DNA from: JAGDZR01 sp049115695
GTDB lineage: Bacteria; Bacteroidota; Bacteroidia; Cytophagales; Cyclobacteriaceae
Assembly (NCBI GenBank): GCA_049115695.1
Contig: JAGDZR010000018.1
Coordinates: forward strand, 144,623 to 208,622
DNA: 64,000 nucleotides
Direction: 5' to 3'
The notes below the pieces were generated by a model. That model was given only the letters and a program-made list of their open reading frames with translations, was not told the origin of the DNA and ran no database searches. Numbering within the stretch: the first letter of the stretch is position 1; each line of letters starts with the position of its first letter. The position numbers were made by a program, and so were the translations under genes. Shown here in pieces: positions 54,617-63,975 of this stretch.

Positions 54617-55546
54617 ATGAACCTCAAATCGGACATTGAACAGTGTTCAAAGGCAATCACTAAAGAGTTGGAATCGTACGTTCGTTCTCTGAAGTATGTT
54701 GCCAGGGAGGAAGACAGATGGTATCAGGCAAGCATATGGCTCAACCTTGAAAAAGAGAAGCTTTATGAGCGCAGAGGAGACAGGAATGCTCATGGTGTAG
54801 CAATAGTTTACTATAAACGATTTACCGAGCATTTGATAAATGCCTTTCAAGATTGGATTGAGGTGGTTCCCTCTTCCTTCTGGGGCGATTTTTTCATTGA
54901 AAAGGAAGGGCAAGGTGGCTTTCAGACACTGGAAGAGATAAGGCAGCAACATTTAAGAAAATTCAATCAAATAGGTAACAACAGAGGAGAGTATGAGGAT
55001 TCGGATCAGCTTCAAAATCCCAATATTGACTATTTACATCCAATTGTGGTTAGGGGTGCAGCTTTGATTGGACTTAGAAGAGCTTTGGATAATTATGATC
55101 AACTCAAATATACGGTCGAGGAATTTTGCGCGAATCCGTTTCGAAAGAAGGATCCATATGTGTCAATAAGAAATGTTGAAAATCGATTCAACCAGCTCTC
55201 GGTAGATGCTATGATCAATCACATTGACTTGCTAAATCATACCTCAAAGAAGTTGCCCGAACCAATATTATCCCAAGAAGATTCTGTAAAGTTGGTAGAG
55301 GCTATTGTTTCATTGAGGAGATGTGATCCATTGCTGAATATTAAGAATGTACATGCGGCTCTGGTTAGACGTCATTTTTACGATTTATATATAATATCAG
55401 ATGATGTGAGGAGCAAGGTTAAGGGGGAGTATATCCGAGTTTTGGAAAATTTCAGTGTATTTAATGGTAAAGTGGATCAGACCTTCATTGAAAATACAAA
55501 TGCATCTAAACAAACAACTTCTTTAAAGGAAAAAATAGGTTTATAG
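54617..55546 (+). CDS. protein of unknown function, replication-module neighbour
   Basis: The 309 aa are cytoplasmic in character, mostly helical and charged. There is no signal peptide and no recognised motif; MNLKSDIEQCSKAITKELES opens the protein and FNVFNG-like sequence near the end closes it. The middle has YKRFTEHLINAFQDWIEVVP and the region about 200-290 has repeated basic-hydrophobic helices. It sits alone between the RHS cluster and the HTH/primase genes with its own promoter-like box. An RteC-like regulator was considered, but the RteC C-terminal pattern was not seen. Confidence 0.6.
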   Translation: MNLKSDIEQCSKAITKELESYVRSLKYVAREEDRWYQASIWLNLEKEKLYERRGDRNAHGVAIVYYKRFTEHLINAFQDWIEVVPSSFWGDFFIEKEGQGGFQTLEEIRQQHLRKFNQIGNNRGEYEDSDQLQNPNIDYLHPIVVRGAALIGLRRALDNYDQLKYTVEEFCANPFRKKDPYVSIRNVENRFNQLSVDAMINHIDLLNHTSKKLPEPILSQEDSVKLVEAIVSLRRCDPLLNIKNVHAALVRRHFYDLYIISDDVRSKVKGEYIRVLENFSVFNGKVDQTFIENTNASKQTTSLKEKIGL

Positions 55547-55555
55547 CCGAACCAT

Positions 55556-55593
55556 CCTACCTATTTTTCTTTTAGTGCCTACCTGTCCTACCT
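55556..55593 (+). repeat. three CCTACCT direct repeats (possible operator or iterons)
   Basis: CCTACCT occurs at 55556-55562, 55578-55584 and 55587-55593, with two copies extending to CCTACCTGT. They stand 60-100 bases before the HTH gene and its primase partner, a place where an operator or a replication origin would be expected. Spacing is irregular, so this is only suggestive. Confidence 0.35.
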
Positions 55594-55653
55594 GTTTTTA
55601 TCCAAGTGGGAATGCTTCACGTAACATCGCACATCAATAAATAATAAAAAGCG

Positions 55654-55932
55654 ATGATTACAAACATCACACAAGAACAACTGGATGAGATCATCCATAA
55701 CTCAGTGCGCAGAGCACTTAAGTACTACACACAACCAAAGGACCCTAGAGAGGAGTTTTTATCGGCCAAGGAAGCGGCAGCTTTCATTGGAGACGCATTA
55801 CCCACCTTTTACAAACGGATCTCCGATGGCGAGATTGCTAACTATGGTGGAGGCAAAAGAATAAATGTACGAAAGTCCGATTTGCTGGATTGGCTATGCC
55901 AGCCTAGATCTTATAAAAAGATGAAGTCATGA
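55654..55932 (+). CDS. helix-turn-helix protein, excisionase-like
   Basis: The 92 aa comprise an N-terminal helix (ITQEQLDEIIHNSVRRALKY) and a MerR/Xis-type winged HTH: FLSAKEAAAFIGDALPTFYKRISDGEIANYGGGKRINVRKSDLLDWL in outline. Proteins of this kind bind DNA as excisionases or as copy-control and replication regulators of Bacteroidota elements. Its stop overlaps the start of the primase-helicase by four bases, so a role in replication or excision control is likely. Confidence 0.8.
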   Translation: MITNITQEQLDEIIHNSVRRALKYYTQPKDPREEFLSAKEAAAFIGDALPTFYKRISDGEIANYGGGKRINVRKSDLLDWLCQPRSYKKMKS

Positions 55933-57482
55933 GCAATCTTAAAATCACAAGTCATCTTGACCAACACTTGGATTTAGCTAAGCTTTCATCGATGAAGTCA
56001 GTCGTGCCGTTCAATGAAAGAAAGTTCGGATATTATCTGTGGACTTTTAAAGTTTCTGACAAATCCAATGAGGTTGCAGCAGTAGGGTTGTATCATGATA
56101 ATTTGATGCGAATGTTGCATGTATTAGGATATAGAAGAATGAAAGAGACTGGGCAGGTCATTAGATCTTATGATGGCATCATCGAAGAGGTTGATGTCAT
56201 TAAAATTAAGAAGCATGTACTTGCAGTTGTTGATCAATTCGATCAGGAAATCACATTCGAAGAATACTCGGGTGTGATTAGAGTGGAAGAACTAAGAGAG
56301 ATATTTTTAAGACAGCAGAACTCTCCATTTGGATCTAAGAATAGTCTGATTGATTTTCTTTCAGATCTGGATGAGTCAATACTCGATGACACAAATGATG
56401 CTTCCTATATTCCCTTTCAGAATGGTGTTGTGGAAGTTACTAGTAATGGGGTCAGTTTACTTGATTACTCAGAGATATCAGGGCAGGTCGTTTGGAAGCA
56501 TCAAGTCATTAAAAGGAATTTCTCTGAGAATATTGATTACAATGCTTCTTCCTTCGCTTCCTTTATCACAAACATTGGTAATCAAGACCAACAGAGGGTA
56601 AACCAAATTCGATCTGCGATTGGTTATTTACTGCACTCCCATAATTCTTTAACCAAGACCTTTGCGATTTATTTAATGGATGAAGAGGCATTAGGTTCAG
56701 AAGACCCGCAAGGCGGTGCAGGTAAGGGAATTCTTGCGAATGGTATTGGACAGATTAGGGTTGTTGTAGACTTAGATGGGAAAAGGTTCAATGGCAATAA
56801 TAGGTTCCTATTTCAGCAGGTGGAATTATCTACTCAAATCATTCATTTGGATGATGTGAAGCCAAATTTTGATCCTGATACCCTAAATGCAGTTTTGTCT
56901 GCAGGTCTTGTGTCTGAACAAAAAGGCAAGGACCCTGTGAAGTTCCCAAAGGAAAAGTCACCGAAAATTATTGTTACCTCGAATGCTGGTGTCAAGTCAG
57001 GAGGGACAACAAGGAAAAGAAGACAAGTGTTTGTGTTAATAGGGAATCATTATTCCAGGTTGACTAGGTCTGGGGTTTCTGAGCCTATTGTGCATGTGCA
57101 TGGACATAGGTTTTTCTCAGAAGACTGGACAGATCGAGATTGGCAGATGTTTGATGCTTACATGATTGACTCCTTATTTCTTTACATGAAGAAAGGTGTT
57201 TCATCCATTGATGACGAGTCCATTAAGTGGATCAACCTCCAGTCCGAGACGTCTGTAGAGTTTTGTGTATTTGTTAATGATCTGGATCTGAATGTGGTGT
57301 ATGACTCAAAAGAAAAGTATCAAGAATTTCTACTGGCAACTGGATGGGATAGCTCTGAACTTTCACAGCGGTCATTCTCGATGCAATTAAAAAAGTATGC
57401 GACGGTATTTGACTTAAATTATGAGAACAAGTCATCCAATGGCTCCACAACTTTCAGCATCAAGCAACAAGAAAATCATTAG
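55929..57482 (+). CDS. SF3-type primase-helicase (DUF5906-like)
   Basis: The 517 aa have an N-terminal region of about 230 residues without clear motifs, then a superfamily 3 ATPase. Walker A is GGAGKG at 262-267, Walker B lies in STQIIHLDDVKPNFDP, and the sensor is in KIIVTSNAG with a following basic KRRQVF. Such proteins unwind DNA at the origin of phages, satellites and integrative plasmids. It is coupled to the HTH gene and followed 32 bases later by the zinc-finger/Toprim protein, which may supply priming. Confidence 0.83.
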   Translation: MSNLKITSHLDQHLDLAKLSSMKSVVPFNERKFGYYLWTFKVSDKSNEVAAVGLYHDNLMRMLHVLGYRRMKETGQVIRSYDGIIEEVDVIKIKKHVLAVVDQFDQEITFEEYSGVIRVEELREIFLRQQNSPFGSKNSLIDFLSDLDESILDDTNDASYIPFQNGVVEVTSNGVSLLDYSEISGQVVWKHQVIKRNFSENIDYNASSFASFITNIGNQDQQRVNQIRSAIGYLLHSHNSLTKTFAIYLMDEEALGSEDPQGGAGKGILANGIGQIRVVVDLDGKRFNGNNRFLFQQVELSTQIIHLDDVKPNFDPDTLNAVLSAGLVSEQKGKDPVKFPKEKSPKIIVTSNAGVKSGGTTRKRRQVFVLIGNHYSRLTRSGVSEPIVHVHGHRFFSEDWTDRDWQMFDAYMIDSLFLYMKKGVSSIDDESIKWINLQSETSVEFCVFVNDLDLNVVYDSKEKYQEFLLATGWDSSELSQRSFSMQLKKYATVFDLNYENKSSNGSTTFSIKQQENH

Positions 57483-57514
57483 TAAGAGGGGGGGTATGTT
57501 ATAGGCTATACTTA

Positions 57515-58372
57515 ATGCTTAATGCTATGTATCGATTCACATTAGATAAAAGCTCAAAAAAATTCAAATGCCCAAACTGTGGTAAGCAAAGATTTGTAAG
57601 GTTTTGGGACAATAAGCAATCAATGTATGCAGAAGAGGTGTTTGGGAGGTGTGATAGAGAAGTGTCATGCAGCTACTTTCGAACACCAAAGGAGGGGTTG
57701 TCCCCACTCTCACAAACACCAAGGTTAAACACTGGGAACCGATCACTTGAGACATTTGACCTTGTCCCAACTAAATTCTTTGAGGCATCAATGAGGCATC
57801 AAGAAAGCAATCCACTTTTTCAGTTTCTTTTGAGCAGATACAGTGAAGATGAAGTACGACATATTGCGATGACCTATGGAATGGGATCTAATCCGTTCAA
57901 TACTAAACAAACAGCCTTTTGGCAGATTGATAAACTAGGAAACTATCGCACTGCCGAATTGATTTCATACGATTGCAAAGGAAAGAGGGACAGAAACACT
58001 GCCCCTAACTGGATACACTCCACACTAAAGAAAAGGGGACTTGTCGAAAAATTTAATTTAAGGCAGTGTGCTTATGGTGTGCACTTATTAAACACCAAAC
58101 ACTCAAAGAAGGGTGTTTGTGTTGTTGAAGGGGCGAAAACGGCCATTTGGATGGCTTTGGAGAACCCACAATATGTTTGGATTGGTACACCTGGAGTGTA
58201 TGGACTAAACACCGATTTGATTAAACACCTTGATCCATCAAACACCATTTTAATTCCGGATGTTGGTTATGAAGAAAAGTGGAAACACCGGAGCAAAGGA
58301 AAGTATACGATTGCTTCTATTGCCGAATTTGTTGGGGAAGGAGAGGATTTGTGTGATGTTGAGTTAATGTAG
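57515..58372 (+). CDS. DUF6371 protein with zinc finger and Toprim-like domain
   Basis: The 285 aa open with a zinc finger of CHC2 type (FKCPNCGKQRFVRFWDN, then GRCDREVSC). The DUF6371 core follows (FQFLLSRYSEDEVRHIAM, GMGSNPFNTKQTAFWQID), and then a Toprim-like segment with VCVVEGAKTAIWMAL and ILIPDVGYEEKW holding the metal-binding Glu and Asp. The layout is that of a DnaG-like primase half, probably working with the upstream helicase. Three ATGs lie within 15 bases (57515, 57522 out of frame, 57527); the start could be either in-frame one. Confidence 0.8.
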   Translation: MLNAMYRFTLDKSSKKFKCPNCGKQRFVRFWDNKQSMYAEEVFGRCDREVSCSYFRTPKEGLSPLSQTPRLNTGNRSLETFDLVPTKFFEASMRHQESNPLFQFLLSRYSEDEVRHIAMTYGMGSNPFNTKQTAFWQIDKLGNYRTAELISYDCKGKRDRNTAPNWIHSTLKKRGLVEKFNLRQCAYGVHLLNTKHSKKGVCVVEGAKTAIWMALENPQYVWIGTPGVYGLNTDLIKHLDPSNTILIPDVGYEEKWKHRSKGKYTIASIAEFVGEGEDLCDVELM

Positions 58373-58661
58373 ATGAGGAGAAACATAAACTAAGCCCTTT
58401 TGTGTCATTTTGACTAGAATTACTGTTCTTCTCAAGCAACACAATTAATCGCGCCTCCAAGTTTCGCAAGATTGTTAGAGTCGACTTCTATAGCAGGGTT
58501 TATATAAAACGGTGCTAGTCGTGATAACACTTTATAAACTTTCATTTAGCTTTAGGTCAGTTAACTATTTTATTTGCTGGCGTAAACTGACTTAGGGGTT
58601 GGATAGAGCAGCGAAACGAGGTTTATGTTGGCGTTGTACTTCATGAATAAAACAAAACTAA

Positions 58662-60530
58662 ATGTGGTCAGATAACGAAACAACGGAAGATTTACTCGGA
58701 TTCAAAATCCATGCTGACTTAATTACTGAAGTAGTAAAAGATGATGCACTGTTACCAATTACAATTGGTGTCTTTGGAGATTGGGGAAGTGGGAAATCGA
58801 GTATTCTAAAAATTGCTAGTGAACAGTTAGGTGAATTAGATGATGGCACTTTTGTATTGTATTTCAATGGGTGGTTGTTTGAAGGTTATGATGATGCAAA
58901 AGCGGCATTATTAGAATCAATAATAAAGGAGTTTGAGAAGAATCAAACGTTTGGAACTAATGTAAAAGGAAAAGCAAAGAACTTACTGAAGTCTGTTAAT
59001 TGGATGAGGGTTTTAGGGTTAGGGTTTAAGAAAGTAGCTCTTCCAGCTGCTAGTGCATATTTAACAGGAGGAGTTTCATTGATCCCTTATTTAGCCGAAC
59101 AATTTGGAAGCTTGAAAACTGAAGATATTGCGGAAAAACTTCAAGGTGAAAAATCCGAAGAGTTTCTGAAATCACTTTTAAAGGATACGGAGACTGAAGA
59201 TAAATCTATGCTTGTAAGGGAATTTCGAGATGGGTTTGCTGAATTAATAGAGGAATCAAAGATTAAGAAACTGGTTGTTGTTGTAGATGATTTGGATAGG
59301 TGTACTCCTGATAGAATTATTGAAAACTTGGAAGCGATAAAGCTCTTTTTAAATGTTGAAAAAACCGCGTTTATCATTGGTGCGGATCCTCGGATAGTGA
59401 GGCATGCGATTGAATTCAGATATAAAACTGATCAGATACAAAACGCAGATGACCCAAATAGTCGGAATAAACGGATAGTAAGTGATTATCTTGAGAAACT
59501 AATTCAAGTACCTTATAATCTTCCTCGTCTATCCAGCAATGAAGTTGAGACCTACATCACTCTTTTGTTTTGCAAGAAAGAACTTGGTGGTGAATTCTCG
59601 AAGGTTTTAGATACTTATCAAAAATTTAGAGATGCAGATAGGTATGGAACATTTGGGTTCGGTAATCTCGAAGGTATAATTGAACAAAGCGACTTGCAAA
59701 GAGTGGCTGAAAAAGTTTCGCTAATTGCCTCGTTATCTCCCATCATTACCAAGGGATTGAATGGAAATCCAAGACAAATAAAACGTTTTCTAAATACATT
59801 TATGCTTAGAAATCGACTGGTAGAGATTGCAAAAATTCCTGATTTCAAAATTGAGGTCTTGGCGAAGCTAATGGTATTGGAATACTCAGAGCCAAGTCTA
59901 TTTAATACTCTGTACTCATGGCAGTCAATGCAAAGTGGCTATGCCGCTGAATTAAAAGACTTGGAATTATTTGCCAACGAAAAAGACATAGCAGAACTCA
60001 AAGAAAAGTTTAGCGATGGTTGGGCATCAGAAAAAATCATCACTTGGCTAAATACAGAACCAGCTTTAAATGGTTTAGACCTTCGAGATTATTATTGGAT
60101 TTCACGGGACCGATTAACAGACTCGATGAGCGGCTCCTCTCTAATCCCAATGCACGTCCGTTTAATATTTAAAAAAATGAGGGAAAGTGGTTCCGCCAGC
60201 ATTCTCAAGACAACGGTAGAAACAGAGGTAAAAGACAAACTACAAGAGGAAGATTTGAATACACTCTATTCAATGTTGAATAAGGAACTAGAAAAGGCAC
60301 CGAATGATAAGGAACTACACCAGATTTATATCGAGTTGATGTCAAACTACATTCCCGAGTCTGTCGATTCTTATATTAGGTTATTGAAGCATATTGACAA
60401 TAATAAGATACCTTTTAGCCTAAGGAACAGCTTCCAACTTGCAGAAAAAGTAAATCCAGATATTAGCCAGGTGTATCTAAAATTTGAATCAGGTACAGAA
60501 ATACATAAAGGACTTAATCCAAAAAAGTAA
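58662..60530 (+). CDS. qatA: QatA, KAP-family P-loop ATPase of the Qat defence system
   Basis: The 622 aa form a KAP NTPase with Walker A GDWGSGKSS (39-47) and Walker B KLVVVVDDLDRC (D209, D210, D212). TPDRIIENLEAIKLFLN and FIIGADPRIVRHAIE follow, and the RQIKRFLN motif of the family (NGNPRQIKRFLNTFMLR) is also present. Typical KAP membrane helices are weak; one hydrophobic stretch lies at about 125-140. QatA is the ATPase of the four-gene antiphage system QatABCD, and its molecular role is not settled. The gene order and overlaps with the next three genes fix the identity. The 289 bases before it hold no gene and no clear promoter. Confidence 0.9.
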   Translation: MWSDNETTEDLLGFKIHADLITEVVKDDALLPITIGVFGDWGSGKSSILKIASEQLGELDDGTFVLYFNGWLFEGYDDAKAALLESIIKEFEKNQTFGTNVKGKAKNLLKSVNWMRVLGLGFKKVALPAASAYLTGGVSLIPYLAEQFGSLKTEDIAEKLQGEKSEEFLKSLLKDTETEDKSMLVREFRDGFAELIEESKIKKLVVVVDDLDRCTPDRIIENLEAIKLFLNVEKTAFIIGADPRIVRHAIEFRYKTDQIQNADDPNSRNKRIVSDYLEKLIQVPYNLPRLSSNEVETYITLLFCKKELGGEFSKVLDTYQKFRDADRYGTFGFGNLEGIIEQSDLQRVAEKVSLIASLSPIITKGLNGNPRQIKRFLNTFMLRNRLVEIAKIPDFKIEVLAKLMVLEYSEPSLFNTLYSWQSMQSGYAAELKDLELFANEKDIAELKEKFSDGWASEKIITWLNTEPALNGLDLRDYYWISRDRLTDSMSGSSLIPMHVRLIFKKMRESGSASILKTTVETEVKDKLQEEDLNTLYSMLNKELEKAPNDKELHQIYIELMSNYIPESVDSYIRLLKHIDNNKIPFSLRNSFQLAEKVNPDISQVYLKFESGTEIHKGLNPKK

Positions 60531-61385
60531 ATGGGAACTACGCAACGAATTGTACCTGGGGTAACAGGAGAACCAAATTGGGGAGAGCTAAGTCGGTCAA
60601 TTACTCACATCGCAAAAACCGTTGAAAAGGAGAAAGAGTTAGATGCTGAGAACGAAGAAGGTGATCCAGAGGGCGCTGAACTCCCTGCCGAGCAAGAATC
60701 TAAAGAGTACCCTAGAGTAATAGAAAAGCTAAAGAACAGGCGGAATAAGCATCTTAAAGCTGCGTTTGACAACCTCGTTAAAGCTAGTGGAGGACGTGAA
60801 AGCGTTAAAAAAGGAAGGTCGCGTTCATTTGGAAAGGCCGGTCGTAAATCTGCTTCACGATTAGTTGGGTTTGTAACCGGGGCTGCAAGCAATGGACTCG
60901 AAGATCAACTAAAAGCTGTTGGTCTCGGTGACTTAACGGGAAAATCGTTCAGTGATGTAATTGATCTATTGCTGGATTATTCATCTGAGTCAAGTGCTGG
61001 AATGGATGATACGGCAGCAAACAAGGCAACATTAGACGTTTTAAATGAACTGGCGGAGCGCGCAGATAATAATCTTTCGAAGTTTGAAGAATTACTGAAG
61101 GACTATGCTGATGGGAAGGGCTTGGCGGATTTACTTTGCCTCTTTTGGGGCGTTTACATTTTTGAACATTTATCTCAGCGTTTTCAAGAGAAAATCAGGC
61201 AGACGAAAGGAGAAGAGGTTAGTCAAGAAACATTTCAAATCATAAGGGATGACATCATAGGCCAAGTTGAAGTTTTAAACGAGCGTAGGGCCGTGGCTAA
61301 TATTAATTGGCAAGGAACTGAGGGTGAAAACCAAATAGAATCAATTTTCGAATCAATAATCAATATAATTTGTGATGACCACTAA
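60531..61385 (+). CDS. qatB: QatB, Qat system protein of unknown fold
   Basis: The 284 aa start directly at the qatA stop (TAA then ATG). An acidic stretch (KEKELDAENEEGDPEGAEL) is followed by a basic one (KKGRSRSFGKAGRKSASRL), then GFVTGAASNGLEDQLKAVGL and a helical C-terminus with a hydrophobic segment LADLLCLFWGVYIFEHLSQR. No catalytic motif is visible. The assignment as QatB rests on its position between the KAP ATPase and the QueC-like gene, and on the size. Confidence 0.85.
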   Translation: MGTTQRIVPGVTGEPNWGELSRSITHIAKTVEKEKELDAENEEGDPEGAELPAEQESKEYPRVIEKLKNRRNKHLKAAFDNLVKASGGRESVKKGRSRSFGKAGRKSASRLVGFVTGAASNGLEDQLKAVGLGDLTGKSFSDVIDLLLDYSSESSAGMDDTAANKATLDVLNELAERADNNLSKFEELLKDYADGKGLADLLCLFWGVYIFEHLSQRFQEKIRQTKGEEVSQETFQIIRDDIIGQVEVLNERRAVANINWQGTEGENQIESIFESIINIICDDH

Positions 61386-62706
61386 AATTAAGGCTCAGCC
61401 TCTTGTGTATGACTCAGATAGTGGTAAAGGTACGATTGTCTTAACCACCCAAACTAACGAAAGGGCAACCTTGGAAATCAACCTTAAGCCACTGTTGCCA
61501 TTCATTAACATAGCAAACGAAAACGTTACAGATTTCTTCATCTTTTCAGCAGCTATTTACGGTATTGATCGATTTGTCCAACGAAGGAGAAATTCGGTTG
61601 ACGGCTGGTCAAGAGAGTTTGAAGTGGAGTTTCCAGTTCAAAATCCAAATGAGTGGAATGCTATTGCTATAGAATTCAATTCACTTCTTTCATTTTTGAC
61701 TGGTGATTATTGGACAGTTGAATTTTATCAGTCTAGTCTTGAATTGCCTGCCGAACCGTTAACAAATGAATATAATGGTGATTTTTCACAGGTAAGTTTG
61801 TTATCAGGGGGATTGGATTCGCTGATAGGTGCAATTGATTTTTTAAAGTCAAGACCAAATGAAAGTGTTCTTTTTGCTTCCCAATACGACCCTCATATGA
61901 GGGGTGTAAAAAAAGACCAAATTGATTTGTTACCAGTGCTAACTGCTAATTATCCAAATCGATTTTTGCAAATACCATCAATTAAGGTCTCACTCACTGA
62001 TTCTACAATTTCGAGGGAATCGACATTCAGAAGTCGTTCTATCTTATTTGTTGGTTTAGCGTTACTAATAGCTGACGGCAAATCCATACCACTGATTGTC
62101 GTCCCTGAAAATGGATCCGTATCGTTGAATTACCCTCTAAGTTCTTCCAGAAGGAGTGCGTGTAGCACAAGGACAACGCATCCTGTTGTACTTAATCAAA
62201 TTCAAAGTATTTGGAGAGAGCTAGGCGTTCTGACTACAATAGAGAATCCATACGAATTCTCAACGAAAGGGGAAATGGTTGATAATTGCGCTGACCCTTC
62301 AGTTTTATCCGATGCAGTCGAGAAATCTAATTCTTGCGGAAAGCGTGGACATGTTGCGCATTGGGATCTAGATAGAAATGCAACCCACTGTGGTGTCTGC
62401 ATGCCATGTGTTTACAGAAGAGCTTCCCTAGTCAATGCTGGAGATTCAACATCATATGGTTGTGATATTAATGGGCTACCTCCTTTTAAGAGCAAAAAGA
62501 GTCAGGATATAGGGGCTTGTTTAAATTTTATTAAGGTTCCTTTGACTCCTCTCGAAATTAAACAAGAGCTAATGGTCAATGGGGTTAGGGATTTAACCAA
62601 AATTGATAGATACGTGGATTTAGTAGAGCGGACCAGAGATGAATTGAAAAATTTGATAGTTAACATGGGAAGTAGGACTGTTAAAAATAGTGCAGGAATT
62701 CCATGA
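61375..62706 (+). CDS. qatC: QatC, QueC-like PP-loop enzyme of the Qat system
   Basis: From ATG 61375 it is 443 aa (a GTG one codon earlier is also in frame). The PP-loop ATP pyrophosphatase motif VSLLSGGLDSLIGAIDFL lies at about 141-158. A QueC-type zinc site is formed by C321 (SCGKRGH) and C339, C342, C345 in HCGVCMPCVYRR. QueC makes 7-cyano-7-deazaguanine. With about 140 extra N-terminal residues and no other queuosine gene near, this is the defence variant, whose product or target is unknown. It overlaps qatB by 11 bases and qatD by four. Confidence 0.92.
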   Translation: MTTKIKAQPLVYDSDSGKGTIVLTTQTNERATLEINLKPLLPFINIANENVTDFFIFSAAIYGIDRFVQRRRNSVDGWSREFEVEFPVQNPNEWNAIAIEFNSLLSFLTGDYWTVEFYQSSLELPAEPLTNEYNGDFSQVSLLSGGLDSLIGAIDFLKSRPNESVLFASQYDPHMRGVKKDQIDLLPVLTANYPNRFLQIPSIKVSLTDSTISRESTFRSRSILFVGLALLIADGKSIPLIVVPENGSVSLNYPLSSSRRSACSTRTTHPVVLNQIQSIWRELGVLTTIENPYEFSTKGEMVDNCADPSVLSDAVEKSNSCGKRGHVAHWDLDRNATHCGVCMPCVYRRASLVNAGDSTSYGCDINGLPPFKSKKSQDIGACLNFIKVPLTPLEIKQELMVNGVRDLTKIDRYVDLVERTRDELKNLIVNMGSRTVKNSAGIP

Positions 62707-63455
62707 TTGATACTCACTGTCATATTGACCTTTATCCAAATCCCATGGAGATTGTCAACGAATCCGAAAACCTAGGAATTATAACAATTGGGATGACTAA
62801 TCTTCCTAGCCATTTTAAAATGGGACACATGCATTTAAAAGGTTATAAAAGAACTAGGTTGGCTTTAGGTATGCATCCTTTGATGGCTGAAAATCATCGT
62901 GAAGAGTTTCCTTTATTTTATGAGTGTTTTAACAGGACTTCATACATTGGAGAAGTGGGTTTGGATTTTTCCAGAGAAGGAATTGAAACGAAAAATCAAC
63001 AAGTAAATAGTTTTAAAAAGATTCTTGAAGCAGTGGGAAACAAGCCCAAAATTTTGAGTATTCATTCCAGAAGGGCTGAAAAAGAAGTGCTTCAGTTATT
63101 GAAGGATTATCAAATTCGAAATGCAATATTTCATTGGTATTCTGGTGGGTTAAAACTTATAGATCAAATTGTTGATTCAGGTTACTTTTTATCTGTTAAT
63201 CCTGCAATGATTCGTTCAGAATCTGGAAAAAAAATAATACAAAGAATACCAAAGGAATTCATTTTAACTGAAAGTGATGGGCCATTTATAGATATAAATA
63301 ACCAACCTGTAAAACCAAGGGATATAGAAACAGTTTTAACTCATCTGTCAACTATGTTTAACTGCGGAGTTTCTGAAGTAAATGATTTAATTACAAAGAA
63401 TTTTGAAAAATTGATTAGTCAAATTAAACACGAAAGCACAACAAGGTACAAATAG
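62703..63455 (+). CDS. qatD: QatD, TatD-like metal-dependent hydrolase of the Qat system
   Basis: The 250 aa form a TatD amidohydrolase barrel with all metal ligands: H5 and H7 in IDTHCHIDL, E84 in YIGEVGLDFS, H121 in ILSIHSRRAE, H144 in FHWYSGG and D192 in LTESDGPF. TatD proteins are DNases; the target in Qat is not established. It starts inside the qatC stop (ATGA), so all four qat genes are translationally coupled. It is the last gene before the right end of the island. Confidence 0.92.
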   Translation: MIDTHCHIDLYPNPMEIVNESENLGIITIGMTNLPSHFKMGHMHLKGYKRTRLALGMHPLMAENHREEFPLFYECFNRTSYIGEVGLDFSREGIETKNQQVNSFKKILEAVGNKPKILSIHSRRAEKEVLQLLKDYQIRNAIFHWYSGGLKLIDQIVDSGYFLSVNPAMIRSESGKKIIQRIPKEFILTESDGPFIDINNQPVKPRDIETVLTHLSTMFNCGVSEVNDLITKNFEKLISQIKHESTTRYK

Positions 63456-63909
63456 CATTAAAACAACTGTTTATGCGGACCGTCAACAATAATACTTCAT
63501 AGAATTAAATACTCAACATATGATTGTCTCTGGATTTAACTTCATTAAAAACGACTTGAAGCTTGTTGTTCTCAGCAGTTCAACCACACCTCCCACTATA
63601 GTTGACACGGATAAAATCTTCTTCAGAAAGTTGAAACAGGAGAACTGATGGAATTCCAAGGGTAACAATTCTTTTGGTCCAATTTTAAAGAGACAGTACT
63701 TTTTTGAAAGGTTTAAAACCTATGGCTGGATGTATGATAATAGATACAGTAATATGGCAAATGGATTAAAGCAGCTGCAAGCAAGTATGTAGATGTTAAA
63801 AATGAATACCTGAAGACATATTATCCAAAACAAGAGATCTTCACGTCAGCGCCATGTTAAAATGATAATTGTGGAAAACTTTTTTAGAGTAAAAACCTCA
63901 AAAAACCTG
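63456..63909. other. non-coding right flank of the island
   Basis: About 450 bases contain no complete gene. One plus-strand stretch near 63650-63792 reads as about 45 codons (SFGPILKRQYFFERFKTYGW within it) ending in TAG but has no start. It may be debris of a decayed gene, possibly a transposase, but nothing was recognised. No promoter box was found. Confidence 0.4.
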
Positions 63910-63933
63910 TTGTGCAAATTGTTGTGCAAATAA
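63910..63933 (+). repeat. right-end direct-repeat element
   Basis: TTGTGCAAAT occurs twice exactly (63910-63919 and 63922-63931), 12 bases apart. The block matches the left-end element at 19 of 24 positions and has the same orientation. It lies 43 bases from the tRNA copy. Confidence 0.55.
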
Positions 63934-63966
63934 AAAAGCCACTCACGATTTTAGTCGTAAGTGGCT
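63932..63966 (-). terminator. terminator for the restored tRNA-Asn
   Basis: AGCCACT (63937-63943) pairs with AGTGGCT (63960-63966), with ACGA/TCGT inside. On the minus strand a T-run follows. It differs in sequence from the left terminator, as expected if the island brings its own. Confidence 0.7.
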
Positions 63967-63975
63967 GGTAATCAA

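Noticed and set aside
58373..58661. Promoter or small gene before qatA
   Set aside because: Near-matches such as TAGCTTTA lack the final G and a -33 element, and no reading frame is convincing.
61375..62706. Queuosine biosynthesis gene queC
   Set aside because: The protein has an extra N-terminal region, and its neighbours are a KAP ATPase and a TatD gene, not queD, queE or queF.
63650..63792. Plus-strand open stretch near the right end of the island
   Set aside because: It has no start codon and no recognised family; a transposase remnant was considered but key residues could not be found.
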